Positions 54,995-64,000 of a stretch of 64,000 nt of DNA are shown piece after piece. Origin of the DNA: Novosphingobium sp. RL4 (lineage in GTDB: Bacteria > Pseudomonadota > Alphaproteobacteria > Sphingomonadales > Sphingomonadaceae); NCBI RefSeq assembly GCF_035658495.1, contig NZ_CP141944.1:1948001-2012000 (forward strand), in the 5' to 3' direction. Under the pieces are notes generated by a model. That model was given only the letters and a program-made list of their open reading frames with translations, was not told the origin of the DNA and searched no databases. Within the stretch, counting starts at the first letter, position 1. Each line of letters starts with the position of its first letter. The translations under genes and the position numbers were made by a program.

Positions 54995-55129
54995 TCAGCG
55001 GTTGATGGCGTCATCCCCGGCCTTGCCGACCGATTCGATGTCCTGGCCAGCGCCCTTCACGGTGTTGCAGGCTGCTGCGGAGAAGACGATGCCTCCGGCG
55101 ACAAGCGCGAGAACGAGTTTCTTGACCAT
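54995..55129 (-). CDS. Entericidin A/B-like lipoprotein (copy 2)
   Basis: A 44-residue peptide beginning MVKKLVLALVAGGIVFSAAA, then C21 and NTVKGAGQDIESVGKAGDDA. Architecture equals copy 1, with a different tail (charge D-D near the end). AGGAAAAGG lies before the ATG. Two adjacent copies mirror the ecnA/ecnB arrangement, although in E. coli the two differ more in size and lipobox. Confidence 0.88.
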   Translation of the reverse strand: MVKKLVLALVAGGIVFSAAACNTVKGAGQDIESVGKAGDDAINR

Positions 55130-55215
55130 TGTCGGTTTCCTTTTCCTGGAGGTCCCGGCGTTTTCTGCCGGGATCGAAGGACGCAACTCGTGGCCGTGCG
55201 TGCGGTTCCCGCCGA

Positions 55216-56169
55216 TCACCTTGCGGTAGGCACGGTTTCCTCGATCGCGCTTTCGTCCAGCGACGAGGTCGGCGAAATTCGCTTCGAAAGATAGTGTTCG
55301 CGCCAGGTGATGATGAGCCCGGCGGCGATGATGAGCGGCGCGCCGAGCCAGGTGGAGGCAGGCGGCAGGTCGCCGAAGATGGTGTAGCCATAGGCCGTCG
55401 CCCAGATCAGCGCGGTATAGTCCATGACCACGACGGTGGCCACCGCTCCATGGCGAAGTGCTGCGGTGATAAGGAGCTGGGCAAGGGTGCCCGCCAGCCC
55501 CACCGCCACAAGCAGCAGCCAGACGCGGGGCTCGTGGGACTGACCGTAGAACGGCAGAAGCACGGCTGCGAAAAGCGAACCGAAGAAGGCGAACCAGAAC
55601 ACGCAGGCGATGGGTGCCTCTGTCCGTGCGAGGTCGCGGATCTGGAAGCTGACCACGGCGACGATCACTCCGGCGCCGAGCCCGGCGGCCAACCCTGCGA
55701 GAGGAAGCGCCCCGGTTTCCCCACCGGGGCGGGTGATGACGAGAACTCCCGCGAAACCGAGCACGACCGCCAGCCATCGCCATGGCCCCACTTTGTCGCG
55801 CAGGACGATCGCGGTGATGAGCACGGCGAAGAGCGGCGCCGTGAAGCCGAGTGTCGTGCCCACCGGCAATGGCAGCAGCATGGCGGCGGTGACGTTGCAG
55901 ACGAGGCCGAGCGTGCCCGAGGTCGCCCTGAAGGCATGGGAGGAGACCCGGCGGGTCTTCAACTGGCCGATCCGGCCGGTCGCCAGCAGCCACCCGGCGA
56001 TGAGCGGCACTGACATGGCCTGCCGCCAGAACACCATCTCGGCTGCAGATACGCCGTGGCGACCGGCCAGCTTGACGAGCATGAACATCGTCGAGAGCAT
56101 GACCATCGCCATCAGCCGCAAGCCAAGTGCGAGAAGGGGGCGATCCTGACGGGATGGGGCGGCGTTCAC
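55216..56169 (-). CDS. DMT superfamily transporter (EamA type)
   Basis: A 317-residue integral membrane protein with about ten helices in two EamA repeats (residues 12-145 and 155-290). The first repeat has MVFWRQAMSVPLIAGW and the second VMDYTALIWATAYGYTIFGD, typical of RhaT/EamA drug-metabolite exporters. C-terminal tail is cytoplasmic and acidic. Substrate unknown. It is the last gene before the small membrane gene on the other strand. Confidence 0.9.
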   Translation of the reverse strand: MNAAPSRQDRPLLALGLRLMAMVMLSTMFMLVKLAGRHGVSAAEMVFWRQAMSVPLIAGWLLATGRIGQLKTRRVSSHAFRATSGTLGLVCNVTAAMLLPLPVGTTLGFTAPLFAVLITAIVLRDKVGPWRWLAVVLGFAGVLVITRPGGETGALPLAGLAAGLGAGVIVAVVSFQIRDLARTEAPIACVFWFAFFGSLFAAVLLPFYGQSHEPRVWLLLVAVGLAGTLAQLLITAALRHGAVATVVVMDYTALIWATAYGYTIFGDLPPASTWLGAPLIIAAGLIITWREHYLSKRISPTSSLDESAIEETVPTAR

Positions 56170-56213
56170 CGGCCGGGCTTTAACTTCCTCGCGGAAGTAG
56201 GCAAGGGCGCTCC

Positions 56214-56420
56214 ATGAACGATTCCGACAAGATCATGGCCGCCGTGGGCGGTGTCGCCGCGCTGTTCGCGGTCATCGCCTGGATCGGCGACCGCCGCCGG
56301 ATGAAGCGCCGCGATCTCGACCGCGTGGGCTTCATGCCGTGGACCACGGTGTTCTTCTTCGCGCTGATGCTGGCCGTCCTGCTGCTCGGCGTGGCCGGAC
56401 GGGACTGGTTCGCCGGGTAG
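56214..56420 (+). CDS. Small membrane protein
   Basis: A 68-residue protein with two membrane helices (about 7-24 and 43-62) separated by a strongly basic loop (GDRRRMKRRDLDR), so both termini are probably outside. It starts 44 bases from the divergent DMT gene. A GCCCCGC/GCGGGGC hairpin at 56430-56457 follows. Family not recognised. Confidence 0.65.
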   Translation: MNDSDKIMAAVGGVAALFAVIAWIGDRRRMKRRDLDRVGFMPWTTVFFFALMLAVLLLGVAGRDWFAG

Positions 56421-56589
56421 AACGGAAGCGCCCCGCTCTCGTGTAGCCGCGCGGGGCAAGCGATCATCGCGATGTTTAGCCCATCGAAGGGAGCGCTTTC
56501 CCACTGCAGGCAAAGCTGTCCTATGTTCGGGGATCAAGAACACCCCTTCTCGCCGCCGCCGCGCCTGCCATGTCCGTGTACCGGCCTTA
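56421..56589. other. Intergenic region before the HTH remnant
   Basis: Contains a seven-base hairpin (GCCCCGC 56430-56436 with GCGGGGC 56451-56457) that may end the small membrane gene. Otherwise no gene-like frame; a frame from 56472 shows no family features. Confidence 0.4.
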
Positions 56590-56817
56590 GTGCCTGTCCG
56601 GCCGCGATCCCGTGCCGATGGCTGGACGCCCGCGCGGCAGGCGGCGTTCTCGGGGCGCGCCGGAAATCCGCTGCGCGCGCGCCGCGTGGGGATGACGCGC
56701 GAGACTGCCTATCGGCTGCGGCCGCGGCCCGGCCCGGATGTGCCGCCAGCCCGCCGGGCCGCAGCGAAGGCGATCCGGCGCGGCGGGTTTCGTACCCGGT
56801 CCGGTATCAACCAGATG
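56590..56817 (+). pseudogene. Probable remnant of a helix-turn-helix gene
   Basis: The plus strand here reads RSRADGWTPARQAAF, then (after shifts of frame) LGA, then VGMTRETAYRLR. These pieces match, in order, the beginning of a sphingomonad HTH protein type that I recall as ending ...AARxVGMTRETAYRLRRRPGA. The middle is out of frame in two places and the remainder is lost into the cpaF 3' end, so it is a decayed gene rather than an active one. No ribosome site precedes the GTG at 56590. Confidence 0.4.
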
Positions 56818-58338
56818 TCAGAGGCAGGCTTCGAGGTAGGCCTGGTCAAAGCCGAACTGGCGGGCCTTCTCGAGCGTATAGGGACGCAGGCCCGATGGGC
56901 GGAATTCGCCGATGATCTTGCCGTCGTCGGTCTCGTCGAGATACTCGAACTTGAAGAGTTCCTGCGTGACGATGACATCGCCTTCCATGCCGATCACTTC
57001 GGTGATGTTGGTGGTGCGGCGCGAACCGTCGCGCAGGCGCTTCACCTGAACGATGATGTCCACCGACTCGGCGATCTGGCGGCTGATGGCTTCCTTGGGG
57101 ATCTTGATGTCGCCCATCAGGATCATGTTTTCCATACGGCCAAGGCATTCGCGCGGGGAGTTGGCGTGGAGCGTGCACATCGAACCGTCGTGGCCGGTGT
57201 TCATCGCGGCGAGCAGGTCGAAGCATTCGGCGCCGCGGATTTCGCCGAGGATGATGCGGTCAGGCCGCATACGCAGGGCGTTCTTCACAAGGTCGCCGAT
57301 GGTGATAGCGCCCTGGCCTTCGAGGTTCGGCGGGCGGGTTTCCAGCGGCAGCCAGTGGGGCTGTTGCAGGCGAAGTTCGGCGGCGTCCTCGATGGTCAGC
57401 ACGCGCTCGCCCGGGTCGATCATCTTGGACAGGGCGTTCAGCATCGTCGTCTTGCCCGAACCCGTACCGCCGGAGATGACGATGTTCATGCGGCAGGCGC
57501 CGGCGATCTTGAGGGCGGTGGCCATCTTCTCGCTCATCGACCCGAAGTCCTTGAGCATGTCGATGGTGATCGGCTTCTCGGAGAACTTGCGGATCGAGAT
57601 CGCGGTGCCGCGCAAGCTGAGCGGCGGCACGATCACGTTGACGCGGCTGCCGTCCTTGAGGCGGGCGTCGGCCAGCGGGGTGGTCTGGTCGACGCGGCGG
57701 CCGACCTGATTGACGATGCGCTGGGCGATCTGGAACAAGTGCTGTTCGTCGCGGAACTTGGTCGACGCGAGCTGGAGCTTGCCCTTTTTCTCGATGTAGG
57801 TCTGGTTCGGGCCGTTGACCATGATGTCCGACACGTCGGGGTCGTTCAGCAGCTCTTCCAGCGGGCCGAAGCCAAGCAGTTCGTCAATCAGCACTTTCTC
57901 CAGCGCGAATTGCTCGCGGCGGTTGAAGGTGATCTTGAGCTCGGCCAGCACCTCGATGATGATCGGGCGAAATTCCTCGGACAGCTCATCCTTGGTCAGC
58001 GTGGCGGCCGCCTCGGGGTCGACGCGTTCGAGCAGGCGGGGAAGCACCTGCTCCTTGATCTTGTGGATGGAGGCTTCGAAACCGTTCTGGTCGGACTGGT
58101 TGTCGTGAACCGCATTGGCGCGGTCGGCCAGGCGAGACATGGCGTCATCGCGGGAATTCGCGGGCGAGGGGGCGTCTATCCCCGGTACCGGCGGGAACGG
58201 TTCGCCGCCAGGCATCGGCACGTTGCCGGGCATCGGCGATTTCTCGGCGCCCCCTTTCAGCGGCTTGGCCACGCCGAATGCCGGCCGGGCGCCCTGACCC
58301 ATGCCGCCGATGCCGTTACGCCGCCCGAATGCCGTCAT
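56818..58338 (-). CDS. cpaF: CpaF/TadA-type secretion ATPase
   Basis: A 506-residue pilus/secretion ATPase. The first 80 residues are Gly/Pro-rich. The core has GFGPLEELLNDPDVSDIMVNG, RKFSEKPITI, Walker A SGGTGSGKTTML (289-300), IEDAAELRL (Asp box), and PDRIILGEIRGAECFD, followed by NTGHDGSMCTLHANSPRE. This is the Tad/Flp pilus ATPase type; the usual neighbours cpaB-cpaE, tadB and tadC are not adjacent, so it is an orphan here. ATG 58338 is divergent from the HNH gene. Confidence 0.93.
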   Translation of the reverse strand: MTAFGRRNGIGGMGQGARPAFGVAKPLKGGAEKSPMPGNVPMPGGEPFPPVPGIDAPSPANSRDDAMSRLADRANAVHDNQSDQNGFEASIHKIKEQVLPRLLERVDPEAAATLTKDELSEEFRPIIIEVLAELKITFNRREQFALEKVLIDELLGFGPLEELLNDPDVSDIMVNGPNQTYIEKKGKLQLASTKFRDEQHLFQIAQRIVNQVGRRVDQTTPLADARLKDGSRVNVIVPPLSLRGTAISIRKFSEKPITIDMLKDFGSMSEKMATALKIAGACRMNIVISGGTGSGKTTMLNALSKMIDPGERVLTIEDAAELRLQQPHWLPLETRPPNLEGQGAITIGDLVKNALRMRPDRIILGEIRGAECFDLLAAMNTGHDGSMCTLHANSPRECLGRMENMILMGDIKIPKEAISRQIAESVDIIVQVKRLRDGSRRTTNITEVIGMEGDVIVTQELFKFEYLDETDDGKIIGEFRPSGLRPYTLEKARQFGFDQAYLEACL

Positions 58339-58479
58339 TGTCTCGTCAACCCTTTCAACGCCCCGGCTCTCGTCCGGCGCGATGTCCCGCGATAAGCGAA
58401 GGATTAAGGTTGAAACTTTGATAACTTCCTAATGGCGGCAGGTTGCCGCATCGGTGCAAAGGGTGGAGAAAGGAGCAAA

Positions 58480-58773
58480 ATGTCTCAGGCGGGCGCGGTG
58501 CAGGGTTCGGTTTGCTGGCTGTGCCAACGGCCGCTGGGCCGCAGGACGGAGTGGCATCATCCGATCCCGCGAAGCCGAGGCGGGCGAGAAACCGTGCCGC
58601 TCCACCCGATATGCCACCGCACGATCCATGCGACCTTCAGCAATGCCGAACTTGCACGCCTGCCGGCCGATCCCGCAGCCCTCTCACGAGACCCGGCCAT
58701 CGCGCGCTTCCTGCGATGGATAGCGGGGAAGCCCGCCGATTTCCACGCACCGACCCGGAAGCGTCAACCTTGA
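58480..58773 (+). CDS. Small HNH endonuclease-like protein
   Basis: A 97-residue protein with C12-x2-C15 (CWLCQ), then the HNH core EWHHPIPRSRGG (H26-H27), VPLHPICHRTIH (C45, H46, H50) and ATFSNAEL. Cysteines and histidines fit a Zn-stabilised HNH fold. A 97-residue stand-alone HNH protein may be a nickase or DNA repair factor. ATG 58480 has AGGAG five bases upstream. No phage or restriction genes adjoin. Confidence 0.82.
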   Translation: MSQAGAVQGSVCWLCQRPLGRRTEWHHPIPRSRGGRETVPLHPICHRTIHATFSNAELARLPADPAALSRDPAIARFLRWIAGKPADFHAPTRKRQP

Positions 58774-58846
58774 ATTAAGCAAAGTTTCACCGATTGAAAC
58801 CTAGGTAGTCTGTCAGAAGAGCACGGGGCGGAAAAGCGAGATTGCA

Positions 58847-60157
58847 ATGAGAATTCCGGCCCATCAATGGCCTTGGCGCTGGTGCCTTTACTGGCTGCTG
58901 CTGCCGAACATCATCGTGATCGTGATGTGGCCGATCGGCGGGCCGCCGATGGGGCGTCCGATCTTCGTTGCCGGCCTGCTCGCGCTCGCTTTCTCGCAGA
59001 TGCGCTCGCTCCTGCTTCGCCGGATGGCGGTGGCCGTGCTCGGGCTCGGGATCACGTTCGAATATATCGTGAACTCGTTCAACCTCGAAGCGATGCGCAT
59101 CGATGCCGCCTCGGAGTTCCTGAAGAATGCCAAGCCGCTGGCGTCGGCGGAATATCTTGCCGGTCTCGTCATTCTTTGCGCAACCCTTGCACTGGCAGTT
59201 CGCGGGGCGGGACGGGTCCAGCATTTCGCCAGGCCGTCAAACTGGATTTTTGCGATCTGTGCCATCCTCGGCATGATGCAGATCGATGCCGTCGCGACCG
59301 TCGCCACCAGTAATACCTACAAAGGACTGCCGCCGGAAGGGACGCCTTTCGCATCCGGTGTCGAGAGTGGCGGCGTGGCTCAACCCGGCCCGGCCAGACG
59401 GCATCTCGTGGTGATCGTCGTGGAAGCGCTCGGCATTCCGACGTTCGAGGAAGGGAAGCGGCTGTTCGCTGCAGACTGGGATCGGCCAGCGTGGCGTGGC
59501 AGGTACGAAGTGGCAAGGGGCAAGGTTGCCTACTTCGGCTCGACTACCAATGGGGAGATAAGGGAGCTTTGCGGCGCATTCGCGAATTTCGACGGGTTCG
59601 ATTTCGCTCATGCGGATTGCCTGCCCCGTCGCTATTCAAAAGCCGGATACGACACTCTCGCGATCCATGCCTTCGAGGGCGGCTTCTTCGACAGGAGGGC
59701 GTGGTGGCCGCAAGCAGGGTTCGCCCGAACCGAATTCGCGCCGGACCTGGTTCGCGGCGGTGCCCGCAAATGTGGCGGGATGTGGCCCGGCGCCTGCGAC
59801 GTGGATATCGCGGCGCAGATCGGCCAGCGGCTCAAGTCGGCAAGTCGGCCGCAGTTCATCTATTGGGTGACCCTCAATTCCCACATTCCCGTGCTTGCAG
59901 GGGCGACACCGGGGCTGGCCGGCTGCGAGGATGGTGCGGCACCGCTCGCTCATGCGTCGCTGCTTCAGTGCCGCCTGTTTCAGGCGCATCACGACATCGC
60001 GGAAGCCATTTCGGCGCTGGCGATGGACCCGGCGCTGCCTCCTACTGATTTTCTCATCGTCGGAGACCACATGCCGCCGTTCATGCGCCGCAACGAGCGG
60101 CTCGACTTCGACGGTTACAATGTTCCCTGGATCGTCCTTCGCAACCGGCCTGCCTGA
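58847..60157 (+). CDS. Membrane sulfatase/phosphoethanolamine transferase-like protein
   Basis: A 436-residue protein with N-terminal membrane helices (four to five within the first 145 residues) and a periplasmic alkaline-phosphatase-fold domain from about 185. GSTTNGEIRELCGAF contains the likely nucleophile Thr, LNSHIPVL matches the metal-binding histidine region, and FLIVGDHMPPFM corresponds to the D-H metal motif. EptA-type enzymes attach phosphoethanolamine to lipid A or glycans; the first domain here is shorter than EptA, so it may act on another polymer. Confidence 0.8.
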   Translation: MRIPAHQWPWRWCLYWLLLPNIIVIVMWPIGGPPMGRPIFVAGLLALAFSQMRSLLLRRMAVAVLGLGITFEYIVNSFNLEAMRIDAASEFLKNAKPLASAEYLAGLVILCATLALAVRGAGRVQHFARPSNWIFAICAILGMMQIDAVATVATSNTYKGLPPEGTPFASGVESGGVAQPGPARRHLVVIVVEALGIPTFEEGKRLFAADWDRPAWRGRYEVARGKVAYFGSTTNGEIRELCGAFANFDGFDFAHADCLPRRYSKAGYDTLAIHAFEGGFFDRRAWWPQAGFARTEFAPDLVRGGARKCGGMWPGACDVDIAAQIGQRLKSASRPQFIYWVTLNSHIPVLAGATPGLAGCEDGAAPLAHASLLQCRLFQAHHDIAEAISALAMDPALPPTDFLIVGDHMPPFMRRNERLDFDGYNVPWIVLRNRPA

Positions 60158-60191
60158 CAATCGAAAGGGCGAAGCAGGGCCGTAAAACGAC

Positions 60192-60228
60192 GAAAGCGCC
60201 GAACCGCGATGTGCGGTCCGGCGCTTTC
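60192..60228 (-). terminator. Terminator of the atp operon
   Basis: A 15-pair stem with one A-C mismatch (GAAAGCGCCG...CGGCGCTTTC) around GATGT. Read on the minus strand it is followed by GTCGTTTTAC, so it ends transcription of atpC. It may also stop the convergent 58847 gene. Confidence 0.85.
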
Positions 60229-60252
60229 AGTATCGTCCAACCGGACGGTAGA

Positions 60253-60510
60253 TCAGACCCCGACGTGCTCCGCGAGCACGGTCAGGCCCTTGTCGCCCAC
60301 TTCGGCGAAACCGCCGGTGATGCGGATCTCTTCCGGTGCGGCGTTCTCGGTCTTGTAGACCTTGAGCGCGCCATCGGCGATCGTCGACATGAAGGGTGCA
60401 TGACCCTCCAGCACGCCGAACTCGCCTTCGGTGCCGGGGACGACCACCATGTGGACGTCTTCCGAGCGGACGAGCTTGGCCGGCGTGACGAGCTCGAAGT
60501 GCAGTGCCAT
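60253..60510 (-). CDS. atpC: ATP synthase epsilon subunit, short form
   Basis: An 85-residue epsilon subunit containing only the N-terminal beta-sandwich ([56 protein letters not shown]). The C-terminal helical domain present in the 135-residue E. coli protein, which inhibits ATP hydrolysis, is missing; stop and terminator are clear, so this is natural. Alphaproteobacteria often have a short epsilon and use a separate zeta-type inhibitor. It starts six bases after atpD. Confidence 0.94.
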   Translation of the reverse strand: MALHFELVTPAKLVRSEDVHMVVVPGTEGEFGVLEGHAPFMSTIADGALKVYKTENAAPEEIRITGGFAEVGDKGLTVLAEHVGV

Positions 60511-60516
60511 GACTGA

Positions 60517-61998
<1,482 letters not shown>

Positions 61999-62880
61999 TT
62001 AGAGCGCTTCCGCGCCCGCGATAATTTCAACGAGTTCAGTCGTGATCGCGGCCTGACGGCTGCGGTTGTACTGGATGGTCAGCTTCTTGATCAGGTCGCC
62101 CGCATTGCGCGTCGCGTTGTCCATGGCCGTCATCGACGCGCCCTGTTCCGACGCGGCGTTTTCCAGCAGGGCGCCGAAGAGCTGCGTGCGCAGGTAGCGC
62201 GGCAGCAGCGCGGCGAGGATCTCTTCCTCCTCCGGCTCATACTCGGTCACCGCATCCGCGCCGGCGGTCGCAACGACGGCCTTGGGAGCGGGAACGGGGA
62301 TGATCTGCTGGTCGGTCGGTTCCTGAACGAGCGCCGAGCGGAACTTCGAGTAGAACAGGTGCGCCACGTCGAACTTGCCGGCCTCATAGAGGGCGACCAG
62401 TTCGTTGGCGATGCGCTCGGCTTCGTCGAAACCGGGATCGCGTACGTCCGTGGTATCGAACAGGTGTGCGATCTGCTTCGGGAATTCGCGGCGCAGCGGC
62501 GCACGGCCTTTGCGACCCACCAGATAGAACAGGACGGTCTTGCCCTGGGCTTCCAGTTCCTTTGCCTTGACGCGGGCGGCCTTGACGATGTTCGAGTTGA
62601 ACGCGCCGCAAAGGCCCTTGTCCGAGTTCGCGACGACGAGCAGGTGCACCTTGTCGCTACCGGTGCCGGCGAGCAGCCGGGGGCTGTTCTCGCTGACCGT
62701 GATCTTGCTCGCGAGCGAGCCCATCACCTCGGCCAGACGCGCGGCGTAGGGACGCGCGGACTCCGCGGCGGCCTGCGCCTTGCGCAGCTTGGCCGCGGCG
62801 ACCATCTGCTTGGCCTTGGTGATCTTCTGGGTCGATTTGACCGAGTTGATGCGGCCCTTGAGTTCCTTGAGCGAAGCCAC
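61999..62880 (-). CDS. atpG: ATP synthase gamma subunit
   Basis: A 293-residue central-stalk protein. N-terminal [35 protein letters not shown] (cited by pieces: [19 protein letters not shown]) and C-terminal [20 protein letters not shown] with [22 protein letters not shown] (cited by pieces) are the conserved coiled helices. The Rossmann-like middle has a short insert around [11 protein letters not shown]. The 103-base gap to atpA holds a palindromic repeat. Confidence 0.97.
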   Translation of the reverse strand: MASLKELKGRINSVKSTQKITKAKQMVAAAKLRKAQAAAESARPYAARLAEVMGSLASKITVSENSPRLLAGTGSDKVHLLVVANSDKGLCGAFNSNIVKAARVKAKELEAQGKTVLFYLVGRKGRAPLRREFPKQIAHLFDTTDVRDPGFDEAERIANELVALYEAGKFDVAHLFYSKFRSALVQEPTDQQIIPVPAPKAVVATAGADAVTEYEPEEEEILAALLPRYLRTQLFGALLENAASEQGASMTAMDNATRNAGDLIKKLTIQYNRSRQAAITTELVEIIAGAEAL

Positions 62881-62940
62881 TCGTTGTTCCTCGTTTCGTC
62901 ATCCTGGACCATGGGCCGGGACCGCTGGCAGCGTCATGCG

Positions 62941-62979
62941 ACCCTGCCGGCAGTCCCGGCTTTCGCCGGGATGGCGGTT
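62941..62979. repeat. REP-like palindrome between atpA and atpG
   Basis: TCCCGGC and GCCGGGA form a stem around TTTC, with extra partly matched outer bases (CCGGCAG.../...TGGCGG). It lies in the 103-base gap inside the atp operon. The CCCGGC-TTTC-GCCGGGA form is, from memory, a frequent extragenic palindrome in sphingomonads. It might affect transcript ends or stability between atpA and atpG. Confidence 0.6.
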
Positions 62980-62983
62980 GTAC

Positions 62984-64000
62984 TTACGCGAACTGCTTGG
63001 CGAAGGCGTCGAGCGCAGCCTTGGTCTTGCTCTTCGCTTCGTCGCCGAAGTCCTTGGTCGTGCGGATCAGCGCGAGGACGTCGGCATGCTGCTCGTGCAT
63101 GAAGTCGAGCATTTCGGCTTCGTACTCGGTGACCTTCGAAACCGGCAGGCTGTCGAGATAGCCGTTGGTGCCGGCGAAGATCGACACGGTCTGCTCTTCG
63201 AACGCAAGCGGCGAGAACTGCTTCTGCTTGAGCAGTTCGGTCAGGCGCGCACCGCGGTTGAGGAGCTTCTGGGTCGAAGCGTCGAGGTCCGAGCCGAACT
63301 GCGCGAAGGCCGCCATTTCACGGTACTGCGCCAGTTCCAGCTTGATCGAGCCGGCAACCTTCTTCATCGCCTTGGTCTGGGCTGCACCGCCGACGCGCGA
63401 CACCGACAGACCCACGTTGATGGCCGGACGGATGCCCTGGTAGAACAGGCCGGTTTCAAGGAAGATCTGGCCGTCGGTGATCGAGATCACGTTGGTCGGA
63501 ATGTAGGCCGAAACGTCGCCAGCCTGGGTTTCGATGATCGGCAGCGCGGTGAGCGAGCCTGCACCGTTTTCCTCGTTCATCTTCGCAGCGCGCTCAAGCA
63601 GGCGGCTGTGGAGATAGAACACGTCGCCGGGATAGGCTTCGCGGCCCGGCGGGCGGCGCAGCAGCAGCGACATCTGGCGATAGGCGACGGCCTGCTTGGA
63701 AAGGTCGTCATACACGATCACGGCGTGCATGCCGTTGTCGCGGAAGAACTCGCCCATGGCGGCGCCGGTGTAGGGCGCCAGGTACTGAAGCGGAGCCGGT
63801 TCCGAAGCGGTCGCGGCGATCACGATGGAGTATTCCATCGCGCCGTTTTCTTCGAGCTGGCGAACGATCTGCGCGACGGTCGAGCGCTTTTGGCCGACAG
63901 CGACGTAGATGCAGTAAAGCTTCTTGGACTCGTCGTCGCCCTTGTTCGCTTCCTTCTGGTTGATGAAGGTGTCGATGGCGACGGCGGTCTTGCCGGTCTG
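62984..64000 (-). CDS. atpA: ATP synthase alpha subunit, C-terminal part (partial)
   Basis: 339 residues of the F1 alpha subunit, whose N-terminal part lies beyond the window end. The frame enters at [16 protein letters not shown] (the Walker A region GDRQTGKT continues outside), then [38 protein letters not shown] ([19 protein letters not shown]), and ends [10 protein letters not shown]. The arginine finger of alpha is in the SVSRVG motif. Stop at 62984. The gene order atpA-atpG-atpD-atpC is standard. Confidence 0.97.
   Translation of the reverse strand, partial: QTGKTAVAIDTFINQKEANKGDDESKKLYCIYVAVGQKRSTVAQIVRQLEENGAMEYSIVIAATASEPAPLQYLAPYTGAAMGEFFRDNGMHAVIVYDDLSKQAVAYRQMSLLLRRPPGREAYPGDVFYLHSRLLERAAKMNEENGAGSLTALPIIETQAGDVSAYIPTNVISITDGQIFLETGLFYQGIRPAINVGLSVSRVGGAAQTKAMKKVAGSIKLELAQYREMAAFAQFGSDLDASTQKLLNRGARLTELLKQKQFSPLAFEEQTVSIFAGTNGYLDSLPVSKVTEYEAEMLDFMHEQHADVLALIRTTKDFGDEAKSKTKAALDAFAKQFA

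Noticed and set aside
56590..58395. 601-codon open frame opposite cpaF
   Set aside because: Only its first 75 codons (the HTH remnant) carry recognisable protein. The rest is the antisense of cpaF.

Overview
The window is a gene-dense, high-GC stretch of chromosome from an alphaproteobacterium, most likely order Sphingomonadales (Novosphingobium/Sphingomonas-like). The evidence is the CcrM-type GANTC methyltransferase, the divergent pckA / chvI-chvG-hprK-rapZ-EIIA-HPr block, short HisG and short HprK, a split transhydrogenase preceded by an alphaproteobacterial aa3-oxidase subunit IV peptide, split glycine decarboxylase (gcvPA/gcvPB) and several sphingomonad-style small proteins. No tRNA, rRNA, insertion sequence, prophage or CRISPR array was seen. 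Almost everything is core chromosome; the most accessory-looking part is 2277-7345.

Layout. 1-2232: end of the histidine block (hisD partial, hisG), bolA and a J-domain gene. 2277-7345: a compact minus-strand run of glutathione S-transferase, VOC, DUF1428 and SRPBCC genes facing a divergent HxlR regulator with an inverted-repeat operator candidate. 7456-14287: cobS, truA, cupin, fmt, recR, def, rmuC and a META lipoprotein. 14337-19707: chvI-chvG-hprK-rapZ-EIIA-HPr-RNA methylase, a carbon/nitrogen PTS signalling operon. 19965-28439: pckA, a DxDxDG-loop small protein, a DUF885 protein, a hydrolase, two overlapping cysteine desulfurases with a ferredoxin, and a DUF4349 lipoprotein. 28558-37945: parC, tandem membrane retropepsin-like proteases, cca, NUDIX, DUF1285, GNAT, a PQQ-type sugar dehydrogenase, rnhB and an SDR. 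38013-39430: ccrM behind a leader packed with its own GANTC recognition sites. 39606-43708: folP, an SDR, a secreted small protein and an NtrC-like regulator with an altered GAFTGA loop. 43956-49287: oxidase subunit IV peptide, pntAA-pntAB-pntB, dgt and a Rossmann protein. 49386-54148: a tandem glycine riboswitch controlling gcvT-gcvH-gcvPA-gcvPB. 54153-60157: small membrane proteins, two entericidin-like lipoproteins, a DMT transporter, a decayed helix-turn-helix gene, cpaF, an HNH protein and a sulfatase-fold membrane enzyme. 60253-64000: the atpA-atpG-atpD-atpC part of the F1 ATP synthase operon.

How the parts work together: ChvG/ChvI with HprK, HPr and EIIA form a signalling set next to the gluconeogenic gene pckA. 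Glycine sensed by RNA switches on glycine cleavage, which feeds one-carbon metabolism, also served here by folP and fmt. Transhydrogenase and ATP synthase are energy modules. The strongest unexplained signals are the roughly helically phased GANTC array before ccrM and the HxlR-linked detoxification-type operon, which sits between genes that I recall as usually close together (J-domain/bolA and cobS).

Starts were chosen by Shine-Dalgarno spacing and family length. Several genes (fmt, hprK, pckA, ferredoxin, dgt, gcvT, gcvPA) appear to use TTG.
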